From positions 868,001 through 932,000 of the forward strand of contig JABFGK010000001.1 of assembly GCA_013112555.1 (NCBI GenBank): DNA of 64,000 bases, written 5' to 3'. The notes beneath the pieces are model-generated. The model worked only from the letters and a program-made list of their open reading frames with translations. It was not told where the DNA came from and did no database searches. Both the position numbers and the translations under genes were made by a program. Positions 35,611 to 47,415 of this stretch are shown piece after piece; the stretch's first letter is position 1, and every line of letters starts with the position of its first letter. The stretch is from Planctomycetota bacterium (lineage in GTDB: Bacteria; Planctomycetota; Phycisphaerae; Phycisphaerales; UBA5793).

Positions 35611-36333
35611 TTACTTATGCATGCTGTGACGCCGAGCACGACGCTTATTCAAATACAGAATCCACGACCGGCGGCCCGCTCGGTCCACGCCTCTGGCCAT
35701 CGCTCGCCCGATCGGAATCCCCAATAGAGTCAGTGCATAGCAGAGCACGGCGCAGTACACGGCCGGTCGCCACTGGGACAGAATGCCTCTGGCGTAGCCG
35801 GCGAAGTACCCGCTCCCTGCGCTGAGAACCAATTCCGGGAGCAGAGACGACAGATACGGCAGAGAGCAGGCACACAGCATAAACGCAAACCATGCAATCC
35901 AGATATGGCTCCTTTTCCAGTGCTGCAGGCCCAGTGATATGTAGACACCACCGGTCACACTCAGGCAGAGGAACATGATGTCCGGGATGATGACATTGAT
36001 GAGGACCTGCTCGGTACTGCCAAGCGCTGTCTGGGAGTCCGGGCCACGGATCAAACGCGCGTGATCACGGATCAGGTCGGGTGCAGATTCACCGAGCCCG
36101 ACAAAGCCGAATCCAATCGCCCAGAGCACGATCACGCTCGTCAGTACTCCCGGGAGCCTGGCCAGCCATCGTCGAACCTGTCGTCGGGGCGAGCGGCACG
36201 GGACCCACCGCCGGGCACTGTTCGTGCCGCACTGCGGGCACTGGACGAGCAACCGCTGAAACTCCGCAGCCCATTCACCACGGGCAGCAGCCAGATCGAA
36301 ACCGCATTGATAGCACAGATGCGAAGCAGCCAT
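35611..36333 (-). CDS. Zinc-ribbon membrane protein B (unknown function)
   Basis: A 240-residue protein with an N-terminal ribbon, CYQCGFDLAA (about residue 7) and QCPQCG (about residue 32). A basic stretch and about five membrane helices follow (VLTSVIVLWAIGFGFVGL, IIPDIMFLCLSVTGGVYISLG, IWIAWFAFMLCACSLPYL, AVYCAVLCYALTLLGIPIG). The C-terminus is strongly basic. Layout resembles the downstream protein A, with which it shares an operon (14-base gap). The ribbon would face the cytosol by the positive-inside rule. No named family or function is recognised. Confidence 0.72.
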   Translation of the reverse strand: MAASHLCYQCGFDLAAARGEWAAEFQRLLVQCPQCGTNSARRWVPCRSPRRQVRRWLARLPGVLTSVIVLWAIGFGFVGLGESAPDLIRDHARLIRGPDSQTALGSTEQVLINVIIPDIMFLCLSVTGGVYISLGLQHWKRSHIWIAWFAFMLCACSLPYLSSLLPELVLSAGSGYFAGYARGILSQWRPAVYCAVLCYALTLLGIPIGRAMARGVDRAGRRSWILYLNKRRARRHSMHK

Positions 36334-36427
36334 CAGAACGAAGTGTATCGCGCTGATGGCTGCTTGATCTCTGAATCGGATAAAAAAGGTCGTTGATCAC
36401 ACGATCAAACTACGATGATTCCGTGCC

Positions 36428-37780
36428 TCAGCGAATCTCATATCGCAGCACATTGCTGACCGTGCAAGTGGCCGGCTCAACCGCCTGGAGATACACCGTT
36501 CGCCCTGCAGCAGCGCCGGGAACATACATCGACAGCCGCGCCTCGCCGTTCATGTCAGCCACGGCACTGCCGAAGATCATCGGCGACTGAATCCCGACAT
36601 AGACGCCGGAACACCCGGGAACCTGCCTGGATCCCTCTGCCATGCCATAGACGAAGTGCACGCGGTTCCCGCTCGTCGCGCTCGTTGTAATAAACTCGTT
36701 GACCTCGCCGGCAAGGCCCGGGCGCGGGCCGAGCACCGTCAGCCGAGTCGGAACCAGCAACACCGGCCGCGGTAGTTCGCCATCGAGTGACCCCTCAGCC
36801 AGCACCACGCCCGACTCATTAATCTGAATCGCACGCGTGATCTCCCAGCCGGCATACTGCGGGGCCAGCAGATCCGTCAGCCAGGTCACCTGGCCGTTCT
36901 CATACAGCCAGCCGCGATCCGGGTCCTCAAACGACTGGAAGTCGCCGACCACCTGCTCCGAGTCGTTGACATCATGGGCAATCGATGCGGTCACCTGCGG
37001 GTCCCAGTCACCGATGTCGGTGCGGACCCACTCCCCGTCGGTGCGATTCCAACATGCTGCCTGCTCAAAGTAGGATTCGATTGGCCCGGCCCCGACGAAC
37101 ATCGTGCCGGATTCATTGACGGACGTCGCCAGCAGGCCATCGAGCACCGTGCGATCCCAGCCGCCGTTCCCGTTCGGCTCCCAGACGGCCGTTGCCCCGA
37201 AATATCGGTTGATCTGCCCGACAATGATGCCGTCGTTGTTAATATCTTCTGCCTGGCCCGACCCGAGGTTGTAATACTCGCCGTCGGTGCAGACGAACGC
37301 ATCGCCATTGGGATGCGCATTGGGCGGGTAGTAAAAACCCACCACCTGATCGGAGTCGTTCATCCCCTGGCCGTAGGTGTAGCTGTCGTCCGGGTCGGTC
37401 AGGAAATGATTGCCAGAGCCATCCCACAGGAACGCCGTCGGCCAGATCACGCCCCATTCATACATCCAGCCTGATACATGGCTCGCGTCGCTCACGGCCA
37501 GGCCGGAGGTATTGATGCCGGGAACCTGATCCAGAATCGTCGGCTGGCCGTCGCTATACAAATATGGATGCACCTGCGTGTCGATGAGCGCCCCGCCGGT
37601 CACTTCATTCGAGTTGTTCAGCCCGACGGCCCCGAGTGCCCGTGCCCCATCCGGGAACGGGATCGGCTCCACGCGGTACTCAACCTGGGCCAAAGCCCCG
37701 GCGGCACAGCATGACACTGCCCCGGCAGATATCAGGATAAACAGATTACATTCGCCTCTACTCTTCTTCTTCATCGTCAT
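36428..37780 (-). CDS. Secreted HAF-repeat protein with C-terminal beta-domain
   Basis: A 450-residue exported protein. The signal peptide is basic (MTMKKKSRGE) with a hydrophobic core ISAGAVSCCAAGALAQ. The body holds at least five HAF-type repeats, each with a phrase such as GLNNSNEVTGG, GMNDSDQVVGFY, DINNDGIIVGQ or DVNDSEQVVGDF followed by an xAFLWDG-like strand. Such repeats fold as a beta-propeller and occur in exported proteins of unknown role. The last 100 residues match the shared domain of 22947-25277 and 37927-39498. ATG at 37780 has GAAGGG about 8 bases upstream; GTG at 37786 and ATG at 37774 are alternatives. It lies downstream of the next secreted protein on the same strand. Confidence 0.82.
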   Translation of the reverse strand: MTMKKKSRGECNLFILISAGAVSCCAAGALAQVEYRVEPIPFPDGARALGAVGLNNSNEVTGGALIDTQVHPYLYSDGQPTILDQVPGINTSGLAVSDASHVSGWMYEWGVIWPTAFLWDGSGNHFLTDPDDSYTYGQGMNDSDQVVGFYYPPNAHPNGDAFVCTDGEYYNLGSGQAEDINNDGIIVGQINRYFGATAVWEPNGNGGWDRTVLDGLLATSVNESGTMFVGAGPIESYFEQAACWNRTDGEWVRTDIGDWDPQVTASIAHDVNDSEQVVGDFQSFEDPDRGWLYENGQVTWLTDLLAPQYAGWEITRAIQINESGVVLAEGSLDGELPRPVLLVPTRLTVLGPRPGLAGEVNEFITTSATSGNRVHFVYGMAEGSRQVPGCSGVYVGIQSPMIFGSAVADMNGEARLSMYVPGAAAGRTVYLQAVEPATCTVSNVLRYEIR

Positions 37781-37926
37781 ATGCACGCATCCCTTCTGAA
37801 GTGTGTGTGCAGCACCCTCAGTCAGTGAGACACGAGTATACAGATATCCTGACAGTTATTGAACCGTCATTCGGGCAGATTCCTGGAAACTGCCGGATTT
37901 AGACGCTGACACCGGCTGCAGCAGGG

Positions 37927-39498
37927 CTATGGCAGAATCGGGGCCGTGATGAAGTTGCTCTTAACCGAGTCGACCCCACCCTCGCCTCGTCGAACGACGA
38001 CCTGCGTGGTGATTGTCATAAGCGGCGTCTTGCCTGGGATCTTGATGGCCTGGGTTGCGTTTCCGGCATCATCGGCCCGAGCGCTTCCAATCTGCACATA
38101 CGGCTCGACAAGATCGATCGTCTTGCCGCCGAACTGCGAGATTCCCAGGCTGGGGCCGGGCAGGTCCAGGCTGTACACAAACCACACCTTCTCACCAGGC
38201 ACCAGTCCCGAGGCACGAAACTGCACGTGCCGGCCGGCCACGAGATCGTCCTGCTCCAGCACCGGCCGGTCAATGACAAGCGTATTGCGCATCACCAGGA
38301 TCTGCGGGGTCGTCCCGCTCGACGCGAGCACGATGTCATACCTGGCATCATCATCAACGTCCGACAGAATCATGTCCGCGTTATAGAGATTGTCGCCACG
38401 CAGGATTTGACGCGTCTTATACGTGCCGGAGGGCGAGTAGTACAGCACACCGTAGAGTGCCGTGACTGACCCATTGCTCTTCGTGAGGGAAGCCACCAGA
38501 TCGAGATCGCCATCTCCATCGATATCGATCAGAGGTTGCTCACACTCGTAGGCATCATACTTTTCTCCGACGGTGTATATGGTCTTGCTTGAGAAGCCGC
38601 CTTGCCCATTGCCGGTCAGCATCTTGCCATACAGTTTGGGACCGTCTTCGTTGTACACCTGAATACAACTGATGTCCGGGTTCCCATCATTGTTCATATC
38701 GCCGACCTGGAGCGCAGTCGGCATCTGGCCGGCGTCGTAGCGATACCACTGTATCCCGACGAAGTGATCCTCCCACGTTGTTCCCCCGTCCAGGTTTCTG
38801 AGGATGCACACATCCGTGGAGTAGTTCCCGTCCTTCCCGTAAAACCCGTTCTCTGAGCCGCAGGCGAAGTCCGCATCCCCGTCAAGATCGAAGTCACCCG
38901 ACACGAGTTCGCGCACCTTGTTGGTGCCGTCGTGCGCGTTGATCCGCCCACTCCCGGCAAATGAGAAGGCTCCCGTCCCATCGTTCTGGTACCACTGAAG
39001 TTCGAAGTGGTACGGCGACGACTCATTGAGCAGGCCGATGTCAAGGTCATCGTCGGCATCGACGTCCCCAAGCGCAAGCCCCTTGTAGGTGCCGGGTACA
39101 TCAAGCAGCGCAGCATCGTCAAACGTGCCGTCACCTCGATTCATGAACACCTTGATACTCCCGCTGCCTGCGGCCACGATGTCGGGAGCATGGTCCCCGT
39201 CAACATCCCCGACCTCAAGCCAGGAGCCACCACCCGGGTAGGCAACCGAAGCAAGAAACGACCCGTCTCCGGCATTGATCAAAACCTCGACCTGATCCGT
39301 CGATGCGGTCACGAGATCAATGTGGCCGTCGATATTGAAGTCACTCCTTGCCAGTTCCTTCGGTGCCGCCTGAAGCGGATACGAATCAAACTGCCCGAGT
39401 GCTGCTCCGGTGGTGACTGCGAGTTGAAGGGTGCCCAACCCGAATACGGTCAGGGAACGAAGAGGAAAACGAGTATCTGATTGTTGTGCAGACGGCAT
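37927..39498 (-). CDS. Secreted FG-GAP/VCBS-repeat protein with C-terminal beta-domain
   Basis: A 523-residue exported protein. The signal peptide is followed by repeated calcium-binding loops of the FG-GAP/VCBS type: DFNIDGHIDLV, DVDGDHAPDIV, DVDADDDLDIG, DFDLDGDADFA, DMNNDGNPDIS, DIDGDGDLDLV and DVDDDARYDIV. This predicts a seven-bladed, integrin-alpha-like propeller. The C-terminal 110 residues (from about LVIDRPVLEQDDLVAG) form the domain seen in two other secreted proteins of the window. ATG at 39498 is preferred, with GGAG 7 bases upstream; a GTG directly precedes it. Binding or adhesion is plausible, no enzyme motif is visible. Confidence 0.85.
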   Translation of the reverse strand: MPSAQQSDTRFPLRSLTVFGLGTLQLAVTTGAALGQFDSYPLQAAPKELARSDFNIDGHIDLVTASTDQVEVLINAGDGSFLASVAYPGGGSWLEVGDVDGDHAPDIVAAGSGSIKVFMNRGDGTFDDAALLDVPGTYKGLALGDVDADDDLDIGLLNESSPYHFELQWYQNDGTGAFSFAGSGRINAHDGTNKVRELVSGDFDLDGDADFACGSENGFYGKDGNYSTDVCILRNLDGGTTWEDHFVGIQWYRYDAGQMPTALQVGDMNNDGNPDISCIQVYNEDGPKLYGKMLTGNGQGGFSSKTIYTVGEKYDAYECEQPLIDIDGDGDLDLVASLTKSNGSVTALYGVLYYSPSGTYKTRQILRGDNLYNADMILSDVDDDARYDIVLASSGTTPQILVMRNTLVIDRPVLEQDDLVAGRHVQFRASGLVPGEKVWFVYSLDLPGPSLGISQFGGKTIDLVEPYVQIGSARADDAGNATQAIKIPGKTPLMTITTQVVVRRGEGGVDSVKSNFITAPILP

Positions 39499-39983
39499 CA
39501 CGACTCTCCGAAAGCGTTAGCGGACCATCAACATCTCCGTGCGGGACGAACGCACCGCATCCATCAAGCCTTGCGTAAACCGGCCGACGAGTCCGCAGGA
39601 TTCGTTCCACGATGAGCCACTTTGCGCAGTAGCCCTGGATACAGACACGTGCCCATTTGACCATACTGATTCATGCTCTCGCTCACAAGTGAAATGCACC
39701 TGGGCCGGAGCGCAAAAAAGCGCCGCCGCACGCCCGAAGGCTGCGACGGCTGGAGGATTCTCCCTATTCTACACGCGTCGCGATCGGCCCGCAAGGTCAC
39801 GATCATTCCCCCATGTCGGCATGGGCAGCGATCGTTACTGCCATCGTCAGGAACAGGGTTTTCCCCCGCACGGTCTGCCATGACCCAGCCCTATGATCTG
39901 CCAGCGTGTGCGAGCAAGCGAGCGACCGAAGGCCACCGACTCGGTCTGGATGCAGTTTCTGTTGCCCGAGAGGATCAGGCACA
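39499..39983. other. Intergenic region between FG-GAP protein and sulfotransferase
   Basis: These 485 bases separate divergent genes. GCGC-AAAAAA-GCGC and the nearby GCCGCCGCACGCCCGAAGGC with its imperfect partner (39710-39755) can fold, but match no RNA family I recognise. No supported gene is present. Confidence 0.35.
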
Positions 39984-40853
39984 ATGACCCAGCACACTGG
40001 TTCACGTCTCCAGGCAGACAATGAGGCGATCTTCCTCATCCATGTTCCCAAGACGGCCGGCAGCACACTCCGAATCGTCGTCCGTCGTCAGTATGCCGAA
40101 GACGAATGCTTTCTGACCTACCCGCCGCGTGAGCCGGGTCGGACCCTCGCATCCCACCCGCAGCCCGAGCAACTCCGCCTCGTCATGGGGCACTACCGCT
40201 ACGGCTTCCACCGCGACCGCCCCGGCCTGCCATACCGATACGCTGCCTTCCTGCGGGAACCGTTCTCGCAGGTCCGATCGCATTATTACTATCTCCGCAC
40301 AGCCCCGAAGCGCAAGCATGCTGAACGCGATCGGCATCGGTCGATCATCGAGCAGTATCCGACGCTTGCCGACTTTGCCGGGCATGAGTGGGCCTACAAC
40401 CTGCAGACCGTGTACCTGTCCGGCATCCCGTATGTGCTGCTCAAGGATGCGCCGGAGGAAGCGCTGTCCCAGGCGATCCGAAACCTCGATACCGAGTTCG
40501 TGGCCGTCGGCCTCACTGAGCGCTTCGATGAGTCGCTCGTCGTCTTGCAGTACCACCTCGGCTGGCGCGATGTCAGTTATGTTAAGACGAATGTACGAAC
40601 ACAACGCTTTGCCGACGAGGATGACACCGATCAGGCACGCGAGGCGATCGACGGTGTGACCCGTCTTGATCAAGTCCTCTACGACCATGCGCAGGCAATG
40701 CTCGATCGGCAGATCAGTCAGATTCCTGACTTCGAATCCCGTCTTGAGATCCTTCGTGAAAAGAACGCTGCAAAAGCGGCTGCAGCCGCTGCCGCCGAAC
40801 AAGCCACAGGTGGCTCATCGACGTCAACGGCTGCGTCCGTCTCAGGCCCATGA
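39984..40853 (+). CDS. Sulfotransferase family 2-like protein
   Basis: A 289-residue protein with the PAPS-binding features of carbohydrate-type sulfotransferases. The 5'-phosphosulfate loop is FLIHVPKTAGSTLR and the 3'-phosphate block is RYAAFLREPFSQVRSHYYYL (R..P..R/S). The middle part has DTEFVAVGLTERFDESLVVL, typical of this family. The last 40 residues are Ala/Ser/Thr-rich and low complexity. It probably sulfates a polysaccharide or other surface glycan; the acceptor is unknown and no glycan genes lie nearby. ATG at 39984 is preceded by GAGAGGA. It is convergent with pnp. Confidence 0.85.
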   Translation: MTQHTGSRLQADNEAIFLIHVPKTAGSTLRIVVRRQYAEDECFLTYPPREPGRTLASHPQPEQLRLVMGHYRYGFHRDRPGLPYRYAAFLREPFSQVRSHYYYLRTAPKRKHAERDRHRSIIEQYPTLADFAGHEWAYNLQTVYLSGIPYVLLKDAPEEALSQAIRNLDTEFVAVGLTERFDESLVVLQYHLGWRDVSYVKTNVRTQRFADEDDTDQAREAIDGVTRLDQVLYDHAQAMLDRQISQIPDFESRLEILREKNAAKAAAAAAAEQATGGSSTSTAASVSGP

Positions 40854-40896
40854 GAATCTCATGAGTCTGGGTGTGATCTCGGGATGATTCCTCGTA

Positions 40897-43032
40897 TCAG
40901 CCTGCTCCGGCCGGTTCCTTTTCAGCCATCGCTGCCTTGCGGCTCAGGCGAATACGGCCCTGATCGTCAATGCTCAACACCTTGACGGTGATCTCATCAC
41001 CCATCTTGACGACGTCGGCCACCGACTTGACGAATCCCTCATCCAGTTCGGAGATGTGGACCATGCCGTCCGTGCCCGGTGCGATCTCGACAAAGCAACC
41101 GAAGTCCTTGATGGAGACCACCTTGCCGTTGTAAATCGTGCCTTCCTTGACTTCCATGCACAGCGCTTCGACCTCGGCCTTGCAGGCCTCGCCGGCTGCA
41201 CCGTCCACTGACGAGATAAGCACGGTGCCGTCGTCCTCGACATCGATGTTGGCGCCAGTCCGCTCCTGGATGGCACGGATCATCTTGCCGGACGGGCCGA
41301 TCAACTTGCCGATCTTCTCCGGATCGATCTGGATCCGGATGATGCGCGGCGCCATCGGGCTCAGTTCCGGGCGCGGGGCCGGCAACACGGCCTCGATCGC
41401 CTCGATGATCTGGAGCCGTGCAACTCGCGCTTGCTCCAGAATCGTCTTGATCTCGTCAACCTGCAGACCGCGGAGCTTCAGATCGAGCTGAATGCCCGTA
41501 ATCCCCTCACGGCTGCCGGACACCTTGAAGTCCATATCGCCGAAGAAATCCTCTTCGCCGATGATGTCCGTCAGGTGAATAAACTTGCCGCTGTCGTCCG
41601 ACACGCGACCGACCGAGATGCCGGCCACGGTATTGCGAATCGGGACGCCCGCGTCCATCAGTGCGAGACACCCGCCGCACACCGATGCCATTGACGATGA
41701 CCCGTTCGATTCGGTGATATCCGACACGATGCGCATCGTGTACGGGAACTCGTCCGGATCGGGAAGCACGCCGACGAGGCTTCGCTCGGCCAACGCCCCA
41801 TGACCGATCTCACGTCGGCCCGGGCCCATGATCCGCTTCGCTTCACCGGTACAGAACGGCGGGAAGTTGTAATGCAGCGTGAACTTCTTCGAATACTCCG
41901 GCAGCAACCCGTCAACGATCTGCTCGTCGCGAACCGTACCGAGCGTACAACTGCACAGACTCTGCGTCTCGCCACGCTGGAAGAAGGCCGACCCGTGCGT
42001 CCGCGGGAAGATCCCGGCTTCCATCTCGAGCGGGCGAATCTCGTCCATGGCCCGACCGTCGGCCCGCAGGCCCTTTTCCAGCATCAGACGTCGCGACGTC
42101 TTCTTTTCGAGATTCCGGAACGCCTCGCGATAATGCGCAATGCGCTGCTCGCGCTGCTTCACCTCGTTGTAGTTGCCGGATGTCACGTCCGGGCACTCCG
42201 CCGCAATGAAGGCATCGTAAATCTGCTGGAGCCGCTCGCTCCGCTCGGTCTTGCCGGCTATCTGCCGGGCCTCTTCGACCTGTGCACCGATCCGATCCTG
42301 CATCGTGGCCGTCAGTTCCTCCGGAATGTCGTTCGGGTCGCCCAGACGCTTCTCTTTGCCTGCCTTGGATGTCAGTTCGTCAATCATCTCGACCACCGAC
42401 TTGATCTGCTCATATCCAAAAGCAGTCGCTTCGAGCATGTCCGCTTCCGATACCTCAGCGGCCCCGACCTCGATCATGTTGATGCCGTCGCAATGGCCGG
42501 CCAGCACCATGTCCAGATCCGAGTAATCCAACTGAGCCTGCGTCGGATTGATGATGAACTGCCCCTCGATCCGCCCGACTCGCACGGTGGCCGTCGGTCC
42601 CTCAAACGGGGCATCGCTCAGAGCCAGCGCTGCCGAGGCTGCCGTGCCGGCCAGCACATCGGAGTCATTCTGCGCGTCATGGCTCAGCACCCAGCACTGG
42701 ACCTGCACCTCATCAATGAACCCTGCTGGGAACAGCGGTCGCATCGGCCGGTCGATCATCCTCATCGTGAGGATTTCCTTCTCGTTCGGCGGCCCCTCAC
42801 GTTTCCGGAAGCCACCCGGGAACTTGCCGGCTGCCGGTGCCTTCTCCCGGTAGTCGACCTGCATCGGGAAATAGTCAAGACCCGGTCGCGGCTTGTCGCG
42901 CACGACGGTGGCCAACACACAGGTCTGCCCATAGGTGGCAAGCACTGCGGAATTCGCCAGCCGGGCGATTCGCCCTGTTTCCAACGTCAGGGTGCGATCA
43001 CCGATTACTCGTTCAACTCTTGTTACTGCCAT
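40897..43032 (-). CDS. pnp: Polyribonucleotide nucleotidyltransferase (PNPase)
   Basis: A 3'-5' phosphorolytic exoribonuclease and part of the RNA degradation machinery. The 711-residue protein has two RNase PH-like domains (first: [25 protein letters not shown] and [16 protein letters not shown]; second: [17 protein letters not shown] and [11 protein letters not shown]). A KH domain ([31 protein letters not shown]) and an S1 domain ([30 protein letters not shown]) follow. ATG at 43032 is chosen from the family start [11 protein letters not shown], with AAGGA about 9 bases upstream. It lies 500 bases downstream of rpsO on the same strand, the usual rpsO-pnp order. Confidence 0.97.
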   Translation of the reverse strand: MAVTRVERVIGDRTLTLETGRIARLANSAVLATYGQTCVLATVVRDKPRPGLDYFPMQVDYREKAPAAGKFPGGFRKREGPPNEKEILTMRMIDRPMRPLFPAGFIDEVQVQCWVLSHDAQNDSDVLAGTAASAALALSDAPFEGPTATVRVGRIEGQFIINPTQAQLDYSDLDMVLAGHCDGINMIEVGAAEVSEADMLEATAFGYEQIKSVVEMIDELTSKAGKEKRLGDPNDIPEELTATMQDRIGAQVEEARQIAGKTERSERLQQIYDAFIAAECPDVTSGNYNEVKQREQRIAHYREAFRNLEKKTSRRLMLEKGLRADGRAMDEIRPLEMEAGIFPRTHGSAFFQRGETQSLCSCTLGTVRDEQIVDGLLPEYSKKFTLHYNFPPFCTGEAKRIMGPGRREIGHGALAERSLVGVLPDPDEFPYTMRIVSDITESNGSSSMASVCGGCLALMDAGVPIRNTVAGISVGRVSDDSGKFIHLTDIIGEEDFFGDMDFKVSGSREGITGIQLDLKLRGLQVDEIKTILEQARVARLQIIEAIEAVLPAPRPELSPMAPRIIRIQIDPEKIGKLIGPSGKMIRAIQERTGANIDVEDDGTVLISSVDGAAGEACKAEVEALCMEVKEGTIYNGKVVSIKDFGCFVEIAPGTDGMVHISELDEGFVKSVADVVKMGDEITVKVLSIDDQGRIRLSRKAAMAEKEPAGAG

Positions 43033-43533
43033 TGTTTGGCGTCCTTTGCACAGTTGTGAGCGTGACAGCGTCCCACTGTCAGAAGTGAAATCGCCGGTTC
43101 GCGTTCTTCTATCCATCGGCCGGTCAGAGACCGGTCGCTGCCGTCCTTGATGCACCACAGTCAGAAGCAAGGCCCCCGCATGCCATCAGACCGCCGACAC
43201 GCGCAACGGGATCATCACCGGAAACGCCCGGCAGATCCTGCGACGAGATCGGGCCTGTATGTGTGGATAGAGAATACGATTCGGCCTGGGACACGTGCCG
43301 TCTCTCTGGTTGTGGAACAACCTGTGCGTTCAGCCCGAGTGAGGTCGTTTCGCAACGGAGAGGGCAGTTGACAGAGTGCATTGATGAGCCGGCCCCGAAA
43401 CACCGGGACTCGGGATGCAGCCTGTCTACTGCCGTCTCGCATCTCGTTGCGACAACGCTTTGCACCATCCTCACGTGCTGACTGGCACGTCGGTTCCGAA
43501 TTGGTCAATATCTACGAAGTTGCTGATGCAACA
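43033..43533. other. Spacer between rpsO and pnp
   Basis: These 501 bases hold no gene I can support. In other bacteria the rpsO-pnp spacer carries an RNase III hairpin and a pnp promoter. Here no strong long hairpin or -35/-10 pair is visible by eye. Confidence 0.35.
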
Positions 43534-43803
43534 CTACTTACGAAGTCCGAGGCTCTCGATCAATGCCCGGTACCGTGCTCGGTCAGTCTTGGCAAGATAC
43601 CGAAGCAGCCGGTTGCGCTTGCTCACCATCCCCAGCAGACCACGCCGACTGTGATAGTCATGCTTGTGGGTCTTCAAATGGCCGGTGAGATAGCTGATCC
43701 GGTCGGTCAGCAACGCGACCTGAACCTCCGGTGAGCCGCTGTCACTCTCGTGACGACGGTATTTCTCGACAATCTCCCCCTTCGGGGCTGCTGTGGTAGG
43801 CAT
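43534..43803 (-). CDS. rpsO: 30S ribosomal protein S15
   Basis: An 89-residue primary 16S rRNA-binding protein of the small subunit. The family pattern is complete: [47 protein letters not shown] and [23 protein letters not shown] lies 8 bases before the ATG. The pnp gene follows on the same strand. Confidence 0.98.
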   Translation of the reverse strand: MPTTAAPKGEIVEKYRRHESDSGSPEVQVALLTDRISYLTGHLKTHKHDYHSRRGLLGMVSKRNRLLRYLAKTDRARYRALIESLGLRK

Positions 43804-44273
43804 GAATCAATCCTCAAAATCTGTCTCAATAGCCCTGGTCGGCCCGAATACTCCCCGTGCGAGCCAAACAGATAGCGCAGGACACCCAATAATCGGGCTC
43901 CGGCTCCCTTGTTCGGGTCGCCGATCGTATCCCAGTGGCCACTCTCAGGCAACACACAACCTCACAGCCAATCCATGCCCCCGGCAGCAGGATCACGCCA
44001 TCTGTCATTTCATTGTTGCCACAAGTGGCCGGCCCTTGAATCAGATTATCCCATGACAAGGTTCTCGATTGCACCACTCTGTTGATGCCATCGGCTGTAT
44101 AAAGTGGTAGGATGTCACCGACGGACGGGGAGGACGGTTTTGGTACGAAGAGCATCGACGAATCATCAAATCGGGAGTCCCCCGGTTATACCTGTGAGCA
44201 CCGCGTCAATGACGCAGGGCCGTTAGGTCGATAGTAAAAACATGAGGCTTCCGAAACGATTGCAGGGAGGACC
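43804..44273. other. Intergenic region between rpsO and hutU
   Basis: These 470 bases lie between divergent rpsO and hutU and must hold both promoters. I see no gene, no repeat and no convincing promoter boxes. Confidence 0.35.
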
Positions 44274-44279
44274 ATGCCC

Positions 44280-45941
<1,662 letters not shown>

Positions 45942-45946
45942 TTAGT

Positions 45947-45977
45947 AGGGGCACAATGCAGGTGCCCCTCCTCTTTC
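45947..45977 (+). terminator. Hairpin AGGGGCAC..GTGCCCCT after hutU
   Basis: AGGGGCAC and GTGCCCCT form an 8-bp stem (45947-45969), followed by CCTCTTTC, just 5 bases after the hutU stop. The same stem recurs at 46166-46188 and 47416-47439, so it is both a plausible terminator and part of a repeated module. Confidence 0.6.
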
Positions 45978-46235
45978 GTCATGCTCGCGCACGCGGGCAT
46001 CCATGCTTCGTAGGCCGGATCAACGCCGCTCCGGGCGGAAGTCTTCGTAGACCAGGTCAACGCCGCTTTGGGCGGAAGACCTGACAAATGCACTCCCCAG
46101 ATCATCGGAATTAATACTGGGCGCACTCCTGCCGGCTATTCAACCTCCTGTCGTCGGCCTTGAGTAGGGGCACATTGCATGTGCCCCTCTTCTTTTCGCG
46201 TAGACCAGGTTAACGCCGCTCCGGGCGGAAGATCC
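45947..46235 (+). repeat. Composite palindromic repeat module, copies 1 and 2
   Basis: After the AGGGGCAC hairpin come two copies of a palindromic unit with core TCAACGCCGCT(T/C)(T/C)GGGCGGAA (46011-46044 and 46052-46083). A 124-bp conserved stretch follows (46041-46164), then a second AGGGGCAC hairpin (46166-46188) and a third, decayed palindromic unit (46200-46235). The 124-bp stretch recurs at 47483-47610. In the best copies the unit folds with GTCAGGTC/GACCTGAC and CGCC/GGCG stems. Confidence 0.8.
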
Positions 46236-46568
46236 GGCGATCACCTTCAAAAGCAGGATGCACAACCTCCCCAGCACCAACGGTGCGCCTGGGTAGTAGC
46301 CAGGCGCAAGTGAGACGATGCGCTACGCATCGGCGAACGCAGCCCCTGGACAGCGAGCGGCCAACACATCCAAGCCCCCGACTGGGGGCGCAGGGGGGGG
46401 GAGAAAATGAACCTGATGGATCGCCTCCATCCTCCGCCCCCTGCACAGGGGGCTTGATTCGTCCAATGGCGTCCTGCCCCAGAGGCTGCTTTCATCGCTG
46501 CGCGATTCACTTGCCTCTGGCTACTGCCCTGTTACGCCTTCGGCGTGTAATGCACGAAGTCTTCGTAG

Positions 46569-46603
46569 GTCAGGTCAACGCCGCTTTGGGCGGAAGACCT
46601 GAC
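46569..46603 (+). repeat. REP-like palindrome, intact copy
   Basis: A 35-bp element with an 8-bp outer stem GTCAGGTC/GACCTGAC and an inner CGCC/GGCG stem. It is identical over its length to the copy at 47493-47527. The surrounding 46236-46700 region has no gene but contains further short GC-rich hairpins (for example near 46379-46400). Confidence 0.8.
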
Positions 46604-46699
46604 ATGTGCTGGGCATTGATGGCGCGCTCCGCTATCGCGCCGCGGCTAACTGCTCGGATATGGATTCCTGCCTCTGCAAGAATGACGAGAGGCAATCGC

Positions 46700-47311
46700 T
46701 CAATCCCTTCCCCAGCCGCACTCTGGGCACCCCGTGTCAATCTGTCCTCTCAAATCGTACGCACATGTCGGGCATAGCCCCCGCGCCTGCCGAATGCGAC
46801 GACTCAGGTACAGAAGTCCGTTGATGAGGCAGAACAGCACTGCACCATACGTTGCTGTATCTCCAACCAGGCCGATCCAGCACGGCAACAGCGGGATCCA
46901 CGGTGGCCAGTCGTCAAAAGCGGAGGTTGCATAATCATCTGCGTCATTTGGCCATTCGCCCCGAATGAGCATGGCATGTTCCGACTGTCCCGGATCAGAT
47001 GTCCACCATGGCTCGTCAGGAGGCCACCAGAAGAGGATCGCCTGCACTTTGAATGACCGCAATGGCCATCCGTATCGATGTTCGATGTACGAGTAGTCGA
47101 ACGCGCGCATGACACTGGCCATCCGCGGAATGTTAACCAGAGGATCGATGTTCTCGTCTTTCCAGGAGTACGTGCGTGACGTCGGAACCGTACTCCACGT
47201 CATCCCGTGTTCACCAGGCGTCCATCCTGGGCGGCAGAACCACCCGCTTGCCCAGGCGATCGCGACGGTTACGCAGAAGCCGGCCACCGCGTAGGCTGCT
47301 AATCGATTCAT
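46700..47311 (-). CDS. Zinc-ribbon membrane protein C (unknown function)
   Basis: A 203-residue protein with one N-terminal membrane segment (LAAYAVAGFCVTVAIAWASGW). A polar domain of about 110 residues, rich in Trp, Asp and Pro, follows and probably faces outside. A second membrane region (WIPLLPCWIGLVGDTATYGAVLFCLINGLLYL) leads to a C-terminal cytosolic zinc ribbon, LCPTCAYDLRG..GCPECG. The order differs from proteins A and B, where the ribbon is N-terminal, but equals the frameshifted protein D at 51927-52468. ATG at 47311 is chosen by the start of the first helix. It is framed by palindromic repeat modules on both sides. Function is unknown. Confidence 0.7.
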   Translation of the reverse strand: MNRLAAYAVAGFCVTVAIAWASGWFCRPGWTPGEHGMTWSTVPTSRTYSWKDENIDPLVNIPRMASVMRAFDYSYIEHRYGWPLRSFKVQAILFWWPPDEPWWTSDPGQSEHAMLIRGEWPNDADDYATSAFDDWPPWIPLLPCWIGLVGDTATYGAVLFCLINGLLYLSRRIRQARGLCPTCAYDLRGQIDTGCPECGWGRD

Positions 47312-47415
47312 GCATCGTATGATGAGTATTTGCATTACGAATAACCGCTCCGCCTTGCCGCGCCTGAAGACATACAAGCCGTGGCCTGATCATACGTACG
47401 ATGCGCGCAAAAAGC

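Noticed and set aside
46200..46777. Plus-strand open frame of 164 codons between hutU and the zinc-ribbon gene
   Set aside because: It translates palindromic repeats and has no ribosome binding site or similarity.
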